Shown here one piece after another: positions 42,134-51,065 of a stretch of DNA of 64,000 nt (position 1 is the stretch's first letter; every line of letters starts with the position of its first letter). The translations under genes were made by a program, and so were the position numbers. This DNA is from UBA4416 sp943362175 (lineage in GTDB: Bacteria; Bacteroidota; Bacteroidia; B-17B0; Aurantibacillaceae): positions 1 to 64,000 of the forward strand of contig CALRIU020000024.1 in NCBI GenBank assembly GCA_943362175.1, given 5' to 3'. The notes beneath the pieces were generated by a model. The model saw nothing but the letters and a program-made list of their open reading frames with translations. It was not told the origin of the DNA and made no database searches.

Positions 42134-42688
42134 GTGACGGATCCTTCTGAATTAATAAAACGATGTAAAGCGAAAGAGCCTGCGGGTTTTGAGCTGTTGT
42201 ACAAAACCTATTACAGTGTATTGTACGGCATTGCCCTGAGGTATGCTAAGAGCGCGGAAGAAGCTGAAGATGTCCTGCAGGATTCCTTTATCAAGGTATT
42301 TAACAGCATTCAGAGCTACCAGGGAGAAGGTTCCTTTGACGGTTGGCTAAAGCGCATCGTTCAATATACGGCGATCAACAGCTACCGCAGTCAGCTGAAG
42401 TTCAGCCTGTACATTGATGTATCTGATCAGGAATTACTCTTGAGCGACGATAGTCCTGAAGCCATTTTTGAAAGCCTGGAAGCTAAAGAGATCATTACGC
42501 TTTTAAACAAGCTTCCCGAGGGTTACCGACTTATTTTAAACCTGTACTCCATTGATGGCTATAGCCATAAGGAGATTGCTCAGATGATGAATATTAATGA
42601 AGGGACTTCGAAATCCCAGCTTTTTAAAGCCAAAAAATATTTAAAAAGTCTATTGGAAACTCACTCAAAACAAAAAATTGCAGGATGA
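42134..42688 (+). CDS. ECF-type RNA polymerase sigma-70 factor
   Basis: This 184-residue protein starts at GTG 42134. Region 2 includes SAEEAEDVLQDSFIKVFNSI and the DNA-contact segment SFDGWLKRIVQYTAINSYRS. Region 4 is LPEGYRLILNLYSIDGYSHK followed by EIAQMMNINEGTSKSQLFKA, the -35 recognition helix-turn-helix. It directs RNA polymerase to a small regulon. Its stop overlaps the next gene by ATGA. That gene's product has the expected anti-sigma topology, so the two form a sigma and anti-sigma pair. The two upstream T9SS cargo genes may be targets or co-expressed genes. Confidence 0.93.
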   Translation: MTDPSELIKRCKAKEPAGFELLYKTYYSVLYGIALRYAKSAEEAEDVLQDSFIKVFNSIQSYQGEGSFDGWLKRIVQYTAINSYRSQLKFSLYIDVSDQELLLSDDSPEAIFESLEAKEIITLLNKLPEGYRLILNLYSIDGYSHKEIAQMMNINEGTSKSQLFKAKKYLKSLLETHSKQKIAG

Positions 42689-44118
42689 GCTTTGATAAAC
42701 AGATAAAGGATAAGTTTTCAGGATTCGAGCCTGAAGTGCCTGAAGCGCAGATTGATGCCGGCTGGGAGAAAATCAGTTATTTTTTACCTCAGGAAGAAAA
42801 GAAAAAACGGGTTTTCTTTTTTTACCGATTCCCCAAAGGAGCAGGGATCGCGGCTGTGGCGGCGGCTATTTTTGCAATGGGTTTCCTGTTGATGAAAATG
42901 CAGAAGTTTGGAATGCCAAACACTCTATCGGCTTTGCAGCGCGTAATACCTGCCCCGCGTGTCATTGATTTTAAACGCACAAAAATGCGCCAGGGCATTT
43001 CAGCACAGCATCCCGGAAAAAATTCCAATCAGGAGGCTGTTCCGCTAAGCGTACCTGTCTTTGGAGTGATACAGACATATAAAAAAACGGTAGTAGTGCG
43101 TCATGAGACCGGATCCTCGTCTGTAGCTTGGGCAAATACCTTTCGTCCTGTACCGGAAGAATCCTCAGAAAACACGGTGTTGACAAAAGAAACAGGCACT
43201 TTTATAAGTAACAGGACAGATAAGGAAACATTGGCTTCAGTTTATAAGGTTCAGGACGGTACAAACCAGGAATTAATGCTCCTTCTGAAACGGCCCTCTT
43301 TAGACCAGGAAGTACTTTCTGAGCCTGATCCCCAACTGTCACTATTTAACATTGCTCCTATTGACCCTGCGCGTTCAAACAAAATGCGGCCAACCCTTGA
43401 GCTTTTTTCCGGTTTCAGTAACAGGTCTTTACTGCTGCAGTTGGAGAAGGATAAGGAAGCCGTTCAGGCTAAGGGATTTTCGGCAGGCCTTGCGGCAACC
43501 TTTCCGGTAAAGCCCAGGTTTTATGTCAGCGGACAATTCATATTCAACTATAATCCTCTGCAATACCATCAAGAAACAAAGGCCAACAAGATCATCAAAA
43601 GGATGATCGATCCTAATACGATTACATCGGTTAATAATTCAACAGATACTCTTGTGTACTACGTCCCACAAAAATCTACCTTTGAACTCAAATCAGGCAC
43701 AGTCTGGAATCTTTCCGGTGGTGCCGGCTACCAACTGCTGAACAGGGGCCAGATCAGTCTGGAAGGTGCCTTATTTCTGAATCTCACATGGATGCGCTTC
43801 AACTATAGCATCAGTAAAGTAATCTCAGACACCGGTATTTTTGTCAATAATGTGTATACACCAAATGCTGCCTCATTTTATGCTTTAGCAGATAAGACAC
43901 CGGGTCCCGAACCTGTTTCCGGAAAAAAACAGGTGCTGATCTTTGGCCTGAACCCTTGTTTGAGCCTGATCTATCAACTCAATAACAGAATAGGACTTAC
44001 TTTCAGACCTGCTTACATGATCCAGCTCTTGCCTAATGCCTTAGAGGTCAATCAGAAATCGTATAAGTTAAGAGAAACTAACTGGCAAATCACTCTTGGA
44101 TTGAGGTACAGGCTTTAA
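42685..44118 (+). CDS. putative anti-sigma factor with single membrane helix and beta-barrel-like C-terminal domain
   Basis: In this 477-residue protein the cytosolic N terminus (residues 1-48) reads FDKQIKDKFSGFEPEVPEAQ and IDAGWEKISYFLP, the usual anti-sigma start in Bacteroidota. One membrane helix follows (GAGIAAVAAAIFAMGFLLM, about 52-71), then a low-complexity linker. From residue about 235 (LELFSGFSNRSLLLQLEKD) the chain is rich in alternating strands ending in aromatic residues (YVSGQFIFNYNPLQYH, GLTFRPAYMIQLLP, WQITLGLRYRL), as in an outer-membrane beta-barrel. This would span both membranes and carry a surface signal to the sigma factor; that role is inference. It overlaps the sigma gene by 4 bp. 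Confidence 0.78.
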   Translation: MSFDKQIKDKFSGFEPEVPEAQIDAGWEKISYFLPQEEKKKRVFFFYRFPKGAGIAAVAAAIFAMGFLLMKMQKFGMPNTLSALQRVIPAPRVIDFKRTKMRQGISAQHPGKNSNQEAVPLSVPVFGVIQTYKKTVVVRHETGSSSVAWANTFRPVPEESSENTVLTKETGTFISNRTDKETLASVYKVQDGTNQELMLLLKRPSLDQEVLSEPDPQLSLFNIAPIDPARSNKMRPTLELFSGFSNRSLLLQLEKDKEAVQAKGFSAGLAATFPVKPRFYVSGQFIFNYNPLQYHQETKANKIIKRMIDPNTITSVNNSTDTLVYYVPQKSTFELKSGTVWNLSGGAGYQLLNRGQISLEGALFLNLTWMRFNYSISKVISDTGIFVNNVYTPNAASFYALADKTPGPEPVSGKKQVLIFGLNPCLSLIYQLNNRIGLTFRPAYMIQLLPNALEVNQKSYKLRETNWQITLGLRYRL

Positions 44119-44129
44119 ACAAAACCGGA

Positions 44130-44237
44130 TTAATCCTTTTTTCGCATGAATTTGAAAACTGTATAAGCTCCGAAGATAAAGACAGAGGCAATAAACAGCA
44201 GGATAAAGTAATCGCTGATGGATAAAGAGCTTTTCAT
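44130..44237 (-). CDS. 35-residue single-span membrane peptide downstream of the LuxR gene
   Basis: A short frame starts at ATG 44237, 4 bp after the response regulator stop codon, and runs to TAA at 44130-44132. The product begins MKSSLSISDYF, has one hydrophobic stretch (ILLFIASVFIFGAYTVF) and ends KFMRKKD, a positive-inside C terminus. The spacing to the upstream gene implies translational coupling. I know no name for it, and its small size means chance cannot be excluded. The charge pattern and lack of other genes in this 123-bp space support it. Confidence 0.5.
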   Translation of the reverse strand: MKSSLSISDYFILLFIASVFIFGAYTVFKFMRKKD

Positions 44238-44241
44238 GGGC

Positions 44242-44898
44242 TTAAGCAACGAGCAGGTTGTTCTTCACGGCAAACATCACGATCCCGGCTGTATTGGGAA
44301 TATCGAGCTTGGTCATGATGTTTTTGCGGTGCGTATTTACCGTATGTGTACTCAGCTCCAGCTTATCGGCAATGAGCTTATTGGATAAGCCCTCGGCAAT
44401 GAGGCGGATCACATCCAGCTCACGGTCGGTAATGCCCAGGCCCTGGCAGGATACTTTTTGCAGCTCCGGCTTGATGCGGGTAGCGTCTTCATGCTGTGTG
44501 AGGTAATAAGCCACTTTCCCGCACAGGAAGCGCTCATTGTTATAAGTCGCGTGAAGGGCTTCAATGATCTCTTCACGGTCGCATTCTTTCAGGAGGTAGC
44601 TTCTCACGCCTGCGTCGAGCACAGCCTGCATGTCTTTTTTCGTCAGGTAGCCGGTAATGGCCAGGATCTGCATGCGGCGGAAGCTTTTGATAAGGCTGGT
44701 AATTTGCTGAACGCTATAGTTCAGCGATTCGAAATCGAGGATTAAGATGCGTGGTTTGATCTTCTTAATAGAAGCTACCAGGCTGTCAAAACTGCCATCT
44801 TCCACATAATCCACCTCAAAATTGGGCGATGTATTTAATAATGTATAAAGCCCTAGTCTGCTTAAGTAGTTGTTATCTGCTATGAGAACTGAAATCAT
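44242..44898 (-). CDS. LuxR/NarL-type response regulator
   Basis: This protein has 218 residues from the ATG at 44898. The receiver domain (residues 1-120) starts MISVLIADNNYLSRLGLYTL, with the phospho-acceptor region RILILDFESLNYS and a lysine-bearing switch in YLLKECDREE. It has one Asp and one Asn (ADNN) where two acidic residues are usual, so phosphorylation may be weak. The LuxR helix-turn-helix is LGITDRELDVIRLIAEGLSN and HTVNTHRKNIMTKLDI. No histidine kinase gene lies nearby. It is divergent from the giant-protein cluster and shares its intergenic region, so it may control that cluster; this is not proven. Confidence 0.93.
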   Translation of the reverse strand: MISVLIADNNYLSRLGLYTLLNTSPNFEVDYVEDGSFDSLVASIKKIKPRILILDFESLNYSVQQITSLIKSFRRMQILAITGYLTKKDMQAVLDAGVRSYLLKECDREEIIEALHATYNNERFLCGKVAYYLTQHEDATRIKPELQKVSCQGLGITDRELDVIRLIAEGLSNKLIADKLELSTHTVNTHRKNIMTKLDIPNTAGIVMFAVKNNLLVA

Positions 44899-44929
44899 TA
44901 CCAAAAACCTTATTTAGATTAATTTTAAA

Positions 44930-44959
44930 CAAAGATACGTTCTATATCCAAACATGCAA
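44930..44959 (-). promoter_or_regulatory. promoter of the LuxR-type regulator gene
   Basis: The minus strand has TTG (44959-44957), 19 nt, then TATCTTTG (44937-44930), an exact consensus match. The leader to ATG 44898 is about 25 nt. Confidence 0.7.
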
Positions 44960-45288
44960 GTTATCGGGCGAAATTTATCAAAAAGGGGGCGTTAATTACT
45001 ATGAATTAACAATTTCTATCTCCCGGTTGACGGATCCGGAAAATAAATCCCGGCCGGCAGATACAATCATGGTCCTGAGCCAAAAACTTTTTTAATCTGT
45101 TTCATTGAAAATTTACCGCAAAAACTTCAGGGACGATTAAGGTCAAAGCACAATTCCTTTTTTTCCTCTTGAAACGATCGACCTGTATCGTGAAGTGATT
45201 TGAAACAAAAAAAGCGAAGAAATTAAAAAATCATGAGCGAGAGGCACTTGCGTTTTTCTTCCCATTTTGAATTCAGAAAAAATCTTAA

Positions 45289-45307
45289 TTACTACAAAAC
45301 GTAGTAA
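45289..45307. promoter_or_regulatory. operator-like inverted repeat upstream of the cluster promoter
   Basis: TTACTAC-AAAAC-GTAGTAA has perfect 7-bp arms and a 5-bp spacer, ending 4 nt before the TTG at 45312. The position fits an activator or repressor site. The protein that might bind it is unknown. Confidence 0.5.
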
Positions 45308-45311
45308 TAAA

Positions 45312-45345
45312 TTGCTACGTTTTTCGTTATAAATCCGTATCTTTG
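45312..45345 (+). promoter_or_regulatory. promoter upstream of the giant-protein cluster
   Basis: TTG (45312-45314), 23 nt, then TATCTTTG (45338-45345). The -7 box is exact, and the spacing is at the upper end of the known range. Transcription would begin near 45352 and read toward the 45931 gene. Confidence 0.6.
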
Positions 45346-45526
45346 AAACATCTTTTTGTTGTTTCTTTTTTCTTCTGAAACATCTGAAAAAAAATCAAAA
45401 ATAACGTTGATCAACACACCAAAGCAGGCATGCTTCCGTTCTTTTACAAATACCAAATCCACTGCAATACTAACTCTTCAAATCTCCCCCGATCATGAAA
45501 ACAACCGCATCCACCTCACCATCGTA

Positions 45527-45553
45527 GAACGCAGGATAAGCCATCCTGCATTC
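45527..45553 (+). promoter_or_regulatory. hairpin in the long leader of the cluster transcript
   Basis: GAA-c-GCAGGAT-aagcc-ATCCTGC-a-TTC forms a 7-bp perfect stem extended by 3 bp beyond one mismatch. No T run follows, so it is not a simple terminator. It may stabilise or regulate the message. Confidence 0.45.
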
Positions 45554-45930
45554 TGAAAAACGTGAACTACCCTGCCCTACTTTTTTACACAGCTATTTTA
45601 TGTGCTTTGCTATAGCCGATGCTGACTGATGTAAACACATCAACGGGCCGGGGTATGTTCTTTGTTTTTCCAATCAATTACCGATTCGCTTTGTATAGGC
45701 GTCACTGAACGTTCGTGGCTTTCCACGGAGCAGGAATGCATGTGCGCTAAGCGATACGGGCTTGTCGTGCCTTTTTTTTGAAAACAAAAAGGAAGCGGCA
45801 AAAAAACAATTAAATGCCCTGCGTTTTTCCCGTAGAGATCATGCGCTCCTCTTCCAGGATCCGGAGAGAGAGGATGATCCTGCCTGAAAGAGCTGTTGGG
45901 GCTTAGTATCAATCAATAACATCAATTATT

Positions 45931-47859
45931 ATGGCAGATTACCATTTTTTTACAAACCCGGCTTCCATTACCGGCCAGGTTACGGCAGATGCCTACGGGC
46001 CATCTTCTGAAGCACTTTTCAGAGCAGATACCTTTGTAAGTGTGCAGAGCAATGCCCCGGCATATGCCACCTGCGATTCTATTGTGCTTGCGCAATGGAA
46101 TGACTCCGGGAAATTAAACCTGATTCTGAAGCCTTTAGTGAGCGACTCCCTGTTTTCAGGAATTACGTATTTCATTTACAAAAATATCGATCCGACCTCC
46201 CTGGTTTCAGGAGGAAATATTGCGACGAGAACGAACAATGATCTTACGGAATTGATCTGGTCTAACCAGGAAAAGAACGATGCCGAACTTGGCGTCGCAA
46301 ACACCACTCCCGGCATCCAAACACTCGGACTTCACTTTGCCGACGAGCTATCGCCCGACTACATTCAAAACAGTGAAGAGGTGCATATCGCATTTGGAAA
46401 ACAAGGAACGATTCAACTTCCGATCATTGCAAGCGGCAAAAGCATAGGAGCCTTTACCGGTGGGGCAACTAAAGCCGGATTTGAAATCTGGGTGGAAACC
46501 CCGAACTGGCAGAAAAAACTGGCTGATGTCAGGAAAACAAATGCGATCATCGATGTTACAGGCACAATTGCCTCCGCCGATGCCTATGCCATCAGATGGG
46601 CAAAAGAGGAAGTGCTCAGTTATATTGATCCTGTGGCTTTCTGGGGCTCTGTGGCCGCCAGAAAAGGAGGCCTGAAAAAAGCAGGCGCTGTGATTACCGA
46701 CACCACCTTCCTGACAGATCTCGCAGCGTTCACGAACAAAAGCAGGATCTATATCGATATCCGAAACGAAAACAACCATTCGTACAATTTGCTGAATGAA
46801 TATTCAGATGTATTTATGGCCGGGACAGATACGGGCAGCCTGACTTCTGTTGATTACTACAACAGTACCGGCAACTACAAATGGCCACTGCTTGGCATAA
46901 CTCCCGGAGCTCCTTCCAGCACGTTTACAATCGATTTCGGTACTTTCCTGGCCAGGATCAAAGCTGTATTTGTCAGCCAGAAATCTTATGCAGAAGATAA
47001 GCCGGTGTTTTATTACAACGAATCTCTGGAAGATCAGGTATCCGTTCCGCTGCCTGTACCATCGGCTAATATCAGTCAATACAGGCGCATCATGCTGAAA
47101 GCACAAAGGCAGGAGCTGGCTGACATTCTGGATGAACCTTCGACAAACGTAGATTTTGTTCGGAAAGGCAGTTTCCTGGATTCTGTTTTTCCTTTCAACA
47201 AGCTCAAACCGCTTCCCGGCGGAACTCAGACATTTCTGACCACGCGAATTATGCCCGATGCTGTATTCATTTATAAACAAGACGACAACAACCTGTATGG
47301 CGACTTATACCTTGCCAGCCTGGGAATAGCGAAAGATGAAAGCAGTATATACTATTTCTGTTTTCCGACGGATAAGATCGGCTTCAGCCGGGACGAATTC
47401 GAAGCACAGTCTTATGACCTCAAAACATCCTGTATTGGCACCGACACTGATTTTATCACCTATCTCAGCTTAGGTATTAAAGGAATGTCTAATCAGTTTT
47501 GCAGCCTGGAAGAAGCGCCTACCTGCCAGGGGCATGTGCTTTTCTACACATTAGATGAGGAGAGCACGCCCGAAGTAGCGCTTGATTGTTTTGACTGCAT
47601 CCAGATAAGCCATACAGAGCACCAGTCGCTTAGTGATATGATCTTACTACCTGCCAATAACATTCATTCCGGATATGATGTTTTTGTTTCGTTTGACGAA
47701 GCATCCACCAAAATCCGCGACTTTGAAAACTATACGTTCCTGGAGCAGGAGCTCACTCTGATGAGCCTTAACCCACAGAACAATGCAGGTTCCCTGGTAC
47801 TGGAAGCGATTCATCACGGCACTTCAATTATTACAAAAACCTTAATCCCTAAACATTAA
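45931..47859 (+). CDS. giant-cluster protein 1 (642 residues), unknown function
   Basis: I do not recognise this protein. It starts MADYHFFTNPASITGQ with no signal peptide or membrane helix. It is beta-rich throughout, with stretches such as GTIQLPIIASGKSIGAFTGG and GFEIWVETPNW in the first half, a YAIRWAKEEVLSYIDPVAFW segment near residue 218, and several cysteines in CFDCIQISH near residue 552. One EVHIAFGKQG motif precedes the IGAFTGG loop. It is the first of five consecutive genes (P1-P5); P2 starts 4 bp after its stop. Its size and absence of enzyme motifs suggest a structural part. Confidence 0.85.
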   Translation: MADYHFFTNPASITGQVTADAYGPSSEALFRADTFVSVQSNAPAYATCDSIVLAQWNDSGKLNLILKPLVSDSLFSGITYFIYKNIDPTSLVSGGNIATRTNNDLTELIWSNQEKNDAELGVANTTPGIQTLGLHFADELSPDYIQNSEEVHIAFGKQGTIQLPIIASGKSIGAFTGGATKAGFEIWVETPNWQKKLADVRKTNAIIDVTGTIASADAYAIRWAKEEVLSYIDPVAFWGSVAARKGGLKKAGAVITDTTFLTDLAAFTNKSRIYIDIRNENNHSYNLLNEYSDVFMAGTDTGSLTSVDYYNSTGNYKWPLLGITPGAPSSTFTIDFGTFLARIKAVFVSQKSYAEDKPVFYYNESLEDQVSVPLPVPSANISQYRRIMLKAQRQELADILDEPSTNVDFVRKGSFLDSVFPFNKLKPLPGGTQTFLTTRIMPDAVFIYKQDDNNLYGDLYLASLGIAKDESSIYYFCFPTDKIGFSRDEFEAQSYDLKTSCIGTDTDFITYLSLGIKGMSNQFCSLEEAPTCQGHVLFYTLDEESTPEVALDCFDCIQISHTEHQSLSDMILLPANNIHSGYDVFVSFDEASTKIRDFENYTFLEQELTLMSLNPQNNAGSLVLEAIHHGTSIITKTLIPKH

Positions 47860-47863
47860 GACA

Positions 47864-50800
47864 ATGGCTATTACATCATCACAATCATCAACCGCTCCTG
47901 AAGCCGCTCATACAATAATCAAAAAAACGAAGAAGACAAGAACTGTTCTGACAAGTCCTTTTTTCAAATACAACAAGGTTATTAAGAATGTCTTCAGCGG
48001 CAAAGAACCCGCTCCTATTGGCTGTTACCACGAAAAAACGGTAGATCCGGTGACAAACAAGGTTATAAAAAAGGTGCTAAAAATTAATCCCAATCCAAGT
48101 CCTGAAATGTTTGCCTGCCAAAAGGCAATGTATATTGTACTTACAGATATTGACAGAATCCGCAAAAGGGCAAATCAGTCAGTATTGATGAGCGAAAATT
48201 CGGAACTCTACAAGCGAAATTTTTCCGGTGTATTTGACGCCGAAACCCAGACTTTGGTTGGAAAAATGCAAGAGGCTTTCAACGACTATTATGAAAGCGA
48301 TAGCGACGAGGAAACAGATATTCAAATCAACGTAGACAACAGGATAGGTCCGGTAACACTTGAGGAAATGGACAAGCGCCTGGAAATGATCAAATATTAT
48401 AACTCATCTGATTACCCGTTTATTTATCACGCCGAGTATGTATGTGAGGACGCCGATTATATTCTTAAGCCGCACCAGGAAGAAACATTTCTTTACATGA
48501 TACCGAAGAGGCCGGTAGATAATCCTGGGGCATACATTAAAAAAAGGAAAGGTGCGAACGGACAGCCTGAACAAATCAAACTTGTACAATACCAGACAAA
48601 AATTATTATTCTGAAAGATGTTAATAATTATAGTCAGGACTGGTTTTACGCCAAAGTATTGCTAAAAAAACCAGGCACCAACGATTATTATTTTGAAGAC
48701 GGGTATATCAACAGGCTGGATTTATTGCCACGACTGACAAGTATGCCGGACCCTGATTCCGAATTGATCAAAGTTTCGTCCACAGATCCTAATCATGATT
48801 CGGTGTACGACATTATTCAACAGTATTATTACACCAATAACGGTCTGAATGCCCTAAACATGCCGTTGGTGTATGTAGAACCCAGCGATCCCGAAAGCGA
48901 CGCGTATGAACATTATACGTGCTTTAAATTTTATGTGAATCTGCTTTTATATGCCAATAACCCGGAGGCGGCAAACTCTTCTGTAGTTGGTATATACCTT
49001 AAAACAGCCCAGGCTCTGGACAATAACTGGCTGGATCAAATTAACAGCCGGGTCACTTATACAAACGTTAGCAGAGAGCAATATTACTCCAACTACCGCT
49101 ACTTTCTGAAGCTGGTTAAAGAATGGCACAACGGAGCGCATTGGGAATATTCCGGAAAAAATACGATCGACGTAAAAGATGGGTTTCACTTATGGGTTCC
49201 GAGCCCTGGCTTTGCCAACCGCTTGTATGCCGTTGTTAACGATAACAGAGATTTTCTTACGGATATAGCGCACCAGGCTATATCAGCCATTCAAACCCGT
49301 TGGCCCAGAGGTTTTGGTGTGGAATTGGATGGCACGTTGGCCGCCAAATTCGGATTTTTCACAGGAGAAGTGGGGATGAAGTTCAAGCTTAGCAGAAAAC
49401 ATACTGAAACGCCGCAGGAAGTTACCCTTGTTATTGAAAAGGAAGGAAAATTAGCCGGAGGTGTGGAGGCAGGAGTTGGCGTTGGCATAAAAGCCGGAGC
49501 CGGGCAAAGACATAGCGGGCAGGATTATCCTGCCGGCCTCGGCGCTGATGCGTCCGTAGGGGCGCAACTTGGATTAACCCTGCGTACTGAATATGAATTT
49601 CCAATTGTTGTTTCTGACAATGACATTAACATGATGAATGATTATGTCTTGTGGCCTTTACTGATGACTTTTGCTTCGGCCATTCCAAATCCTATGGAAT
49701 TGATAGGTTATGAGTTCTTAAAAGGCTTCATAGACAATAACCTCAATCCGAACAACTACCTGACCAAGGTAAGCTTTACACAGGATATACGTGCTTATGG
49801 ACAAGCCGCCGCTGGCTTCAGCCTTGGCGACAGCCATGGAGAGGACTTATGGACTACCGGATCAGGCGAATACAGCACCAGGGACAACAGTGCCTGGGAT
49901 ATCAGAAACCTGTCGGCTTTATTGAACTTACAGCTTGGCACTGAAATAAGCGCTGAATTTGCTACAGGATTTACATATGAGGCCACTTATGATGAATTTT
50001 GTTTCGACAGGATACTAACCAAACGTATCCCAAGGTCTTTCAAGCTTGCAGCGATCACCAACGCTACACTTACGAACACAACCAGTTTGTATCTTGCTAA
50101 TTGGGTTGTGCCAATTGCCGATTTTGAGCCTACTGCAAGTTTTGAGTTAAGCATCAGTTTCGAAAGGCCCAGCTATTTTATTACTCCTTCTGTCAATTAC
50201 CTGCTCGATGAAGGGGCCGCGCGAATTATGCTGCTGGCCGGATATGGTAACTGGAGTATCACGAATCGCTCATCCAGCATATTAGGCTTAGCATTCAAGA
50301 AGATGACACAGGTACCGCAAACGGTGTACGAGCTTGTCAGCCATATCGATTATTTTTCGCTTAAGAAACGGATAAATATTCAAAAGCTTAATGTAAGTAG
50401 TGCTATTCCTGTTATTGCAAAGAAAAAAGCTAAAAACATTCGGGTAAGCAACATCGGCATATCGGCAGGTATCGAATCTTTTTACGAAATAGAGTTTCGC
50501 ATCCCCAATGAAGTTGTTCTTACGATGCAGGATGAGCTTGTCAAAATACTTCAGAAAACAAAACATGATTTGTATGATGCAGTACAGAATATTTCATGGA
50601 TCGGTGTTACAACGTCAATTGCAAATAATATGACGCCAATGATCAATACAAAAACGATCACCGCCGATCTGAGAAAATTGTACAATATGCTTTTGTGCGA
50701 GTTTAGATATGACAATGTAGCAAGCCATGGAGAAATGGCATTCTCCGCTGGCCTTGAGGCTAAATTTGCCGTACTGGCAAAGCTAAGCTTTGAATTAAAC

Positions 50801-50950
50801 GGTACAGTCATCTTATCGTATGACAAGACCTATATGGAAGACACCGATTGGCGCACCCTCTCTCCTATGGCTGAAAGCATCGAATGTTTGAGGATCCAGG
50901 AATATTTCGAATACCCTGGTGTAAAAGAACACTTGCTTGGGCTCTCCTGA
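47864..50950 (+). CDS. giant-cluster protein 2 (1028 residues), possible wall-binding modules
   Basis: I do not recognise this protein as a whole, and it has no signal peptide. Residues about 120-180 (FDAETQTLVGKMQEAFNDYY ... NRIGPVTLEEMDKRLE) look like a peptidoglycan-binding-1 repeat. Residues about 240-290 (TKIIILKDVNNYSQDWFYAK, then GYINRLDLLPRL) resemble a bacterial SH3 domain; both calls are weak. Residues about 485-580 are glycine/alanine-rich alternating strands (GFFTGEVGMKFKLSRKHTE, AGVGVGIKAGAGQ, GADASVGAQLGLTLRTEYEF). A second such region, near residues 950-1000, ends FSAGLEAKFAVLAKLSFELN. The gene is visibly richer in A+T than P3 and P4. Confidence 0.85.
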   Translation: MAITSSQSSTAPEAAHTIIKKTKKTRTVLTSPFFKYNKVIKNVFSGKEPAPIGCYHEKTVDPVTNKVIKKVLKINPNPSPEMFACQKAMYIVLTDIDRIRKRANQSVLMSENSELYKRNFSGVFDAETQTLVGKMQEAFNDYYESDSDEETDIQINVDNRIGPVTLEEMDKRLEMIKYYNSSDYPFIYHAEYVCEDADYILKPHQEETFLYMIPKRPVDNPGAYIKKRKGANGQPEQIKLVQYQTKIIILKDVNNYSQDWFYAKVLLKKPGTNDYYFEDGYINRLDLLPRLTSMPDPDSELIKVSSTDPNHDSVYDIIQQYYYTNNGLNALNMPLVYVEPSDPESDAYEHYTCFKFYVNLLLYANNPEAANSSVVGIYLKTAQALDNNWLDQINSRVTYTNVSREQYYSNYRYFLKLVKEWHNGAHWEYSGKNTIDVKDGFHLWVPSPGFANRLYAVVNDNRDFLTDIAHQAISAIQTRWPRGFGVELDGTLAAKFGFFTGEVGMKFKLSRKHTETPQEVTLVIEKEGKLAGGVEAGVGVGIKAGAGQRHSGQDYPAGLGADASVGAQLGLTLRTEYEFPIVVSDNDINMMNDYVLWPLLMTFASAIPNPMELIGYEFLKGFIDNNLNPNNYLTKVSFTQDIRAYGQAAAGFSLGDSHGEDLWTTGSGEYSTRDNSAWDIRNLSALLNLQLGTEISAEFATGFTYEATYDEFCFDRILTKRIPRSFKLAAITNATLTNTTSLYLANWVVPIADFEPTASFELSISFERPSYFITPSVNYLLDEGAARIMLLAGYGNWSITNRSSSILGLAFKKMTQVPQTVYELVSHIDYFSLKKRINIQKLNVSSAIPVIAKKKAKNIRVSNIGISAGIESFYEIEFRIPNEVVLTMQDELVKILQKTKHDLYDAVQNISWIGVTTSIANNMTPMINTKTITADLRKLYNMLLCEFRYDNVASHGEMAFSAGLEAKFAVLAKLSFELNGTVILSYDKTYMEDTDWRTLSPMAESIECLRIQEYFEYPGVKEHLLGLS

Positions 50951-51065
50951 CGAAGGGCTCTCAGCCTGCAACATTAAACTATTAAAAACGCATTGAATCA
51001 TTGGCTCAATAACCGCCTGATCATTCAGTCTAACCTCAATTTATTAACCTCAGAATTACAACAAA

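Larger units (their letters stand above)
44960..45930. other. 970-bp non-coding divergent region before the giant-protein cluster
   Basis: No reading frame here has coding character. It contains A/T-rich runs, an operator-like inverted repeat, a promoter (both listed below) and a 27-nt hairpin. A further stem CCTTTTT...AAAAAGG (45770-45792) lies nearer the first gene, without a T run. If transcription starts near 45352 the first cluster gene has an untranslated leader of about 580 nt, which is unusual. Confidence 0.5.

Noticed and set aside
45356..45912. Short frames (66 and 90 residues) in the region before the giant cluster
   Set aside because: The composition is A/T-driven, there is no domain-like sequence, and they overlap the promoter region and hairpins.
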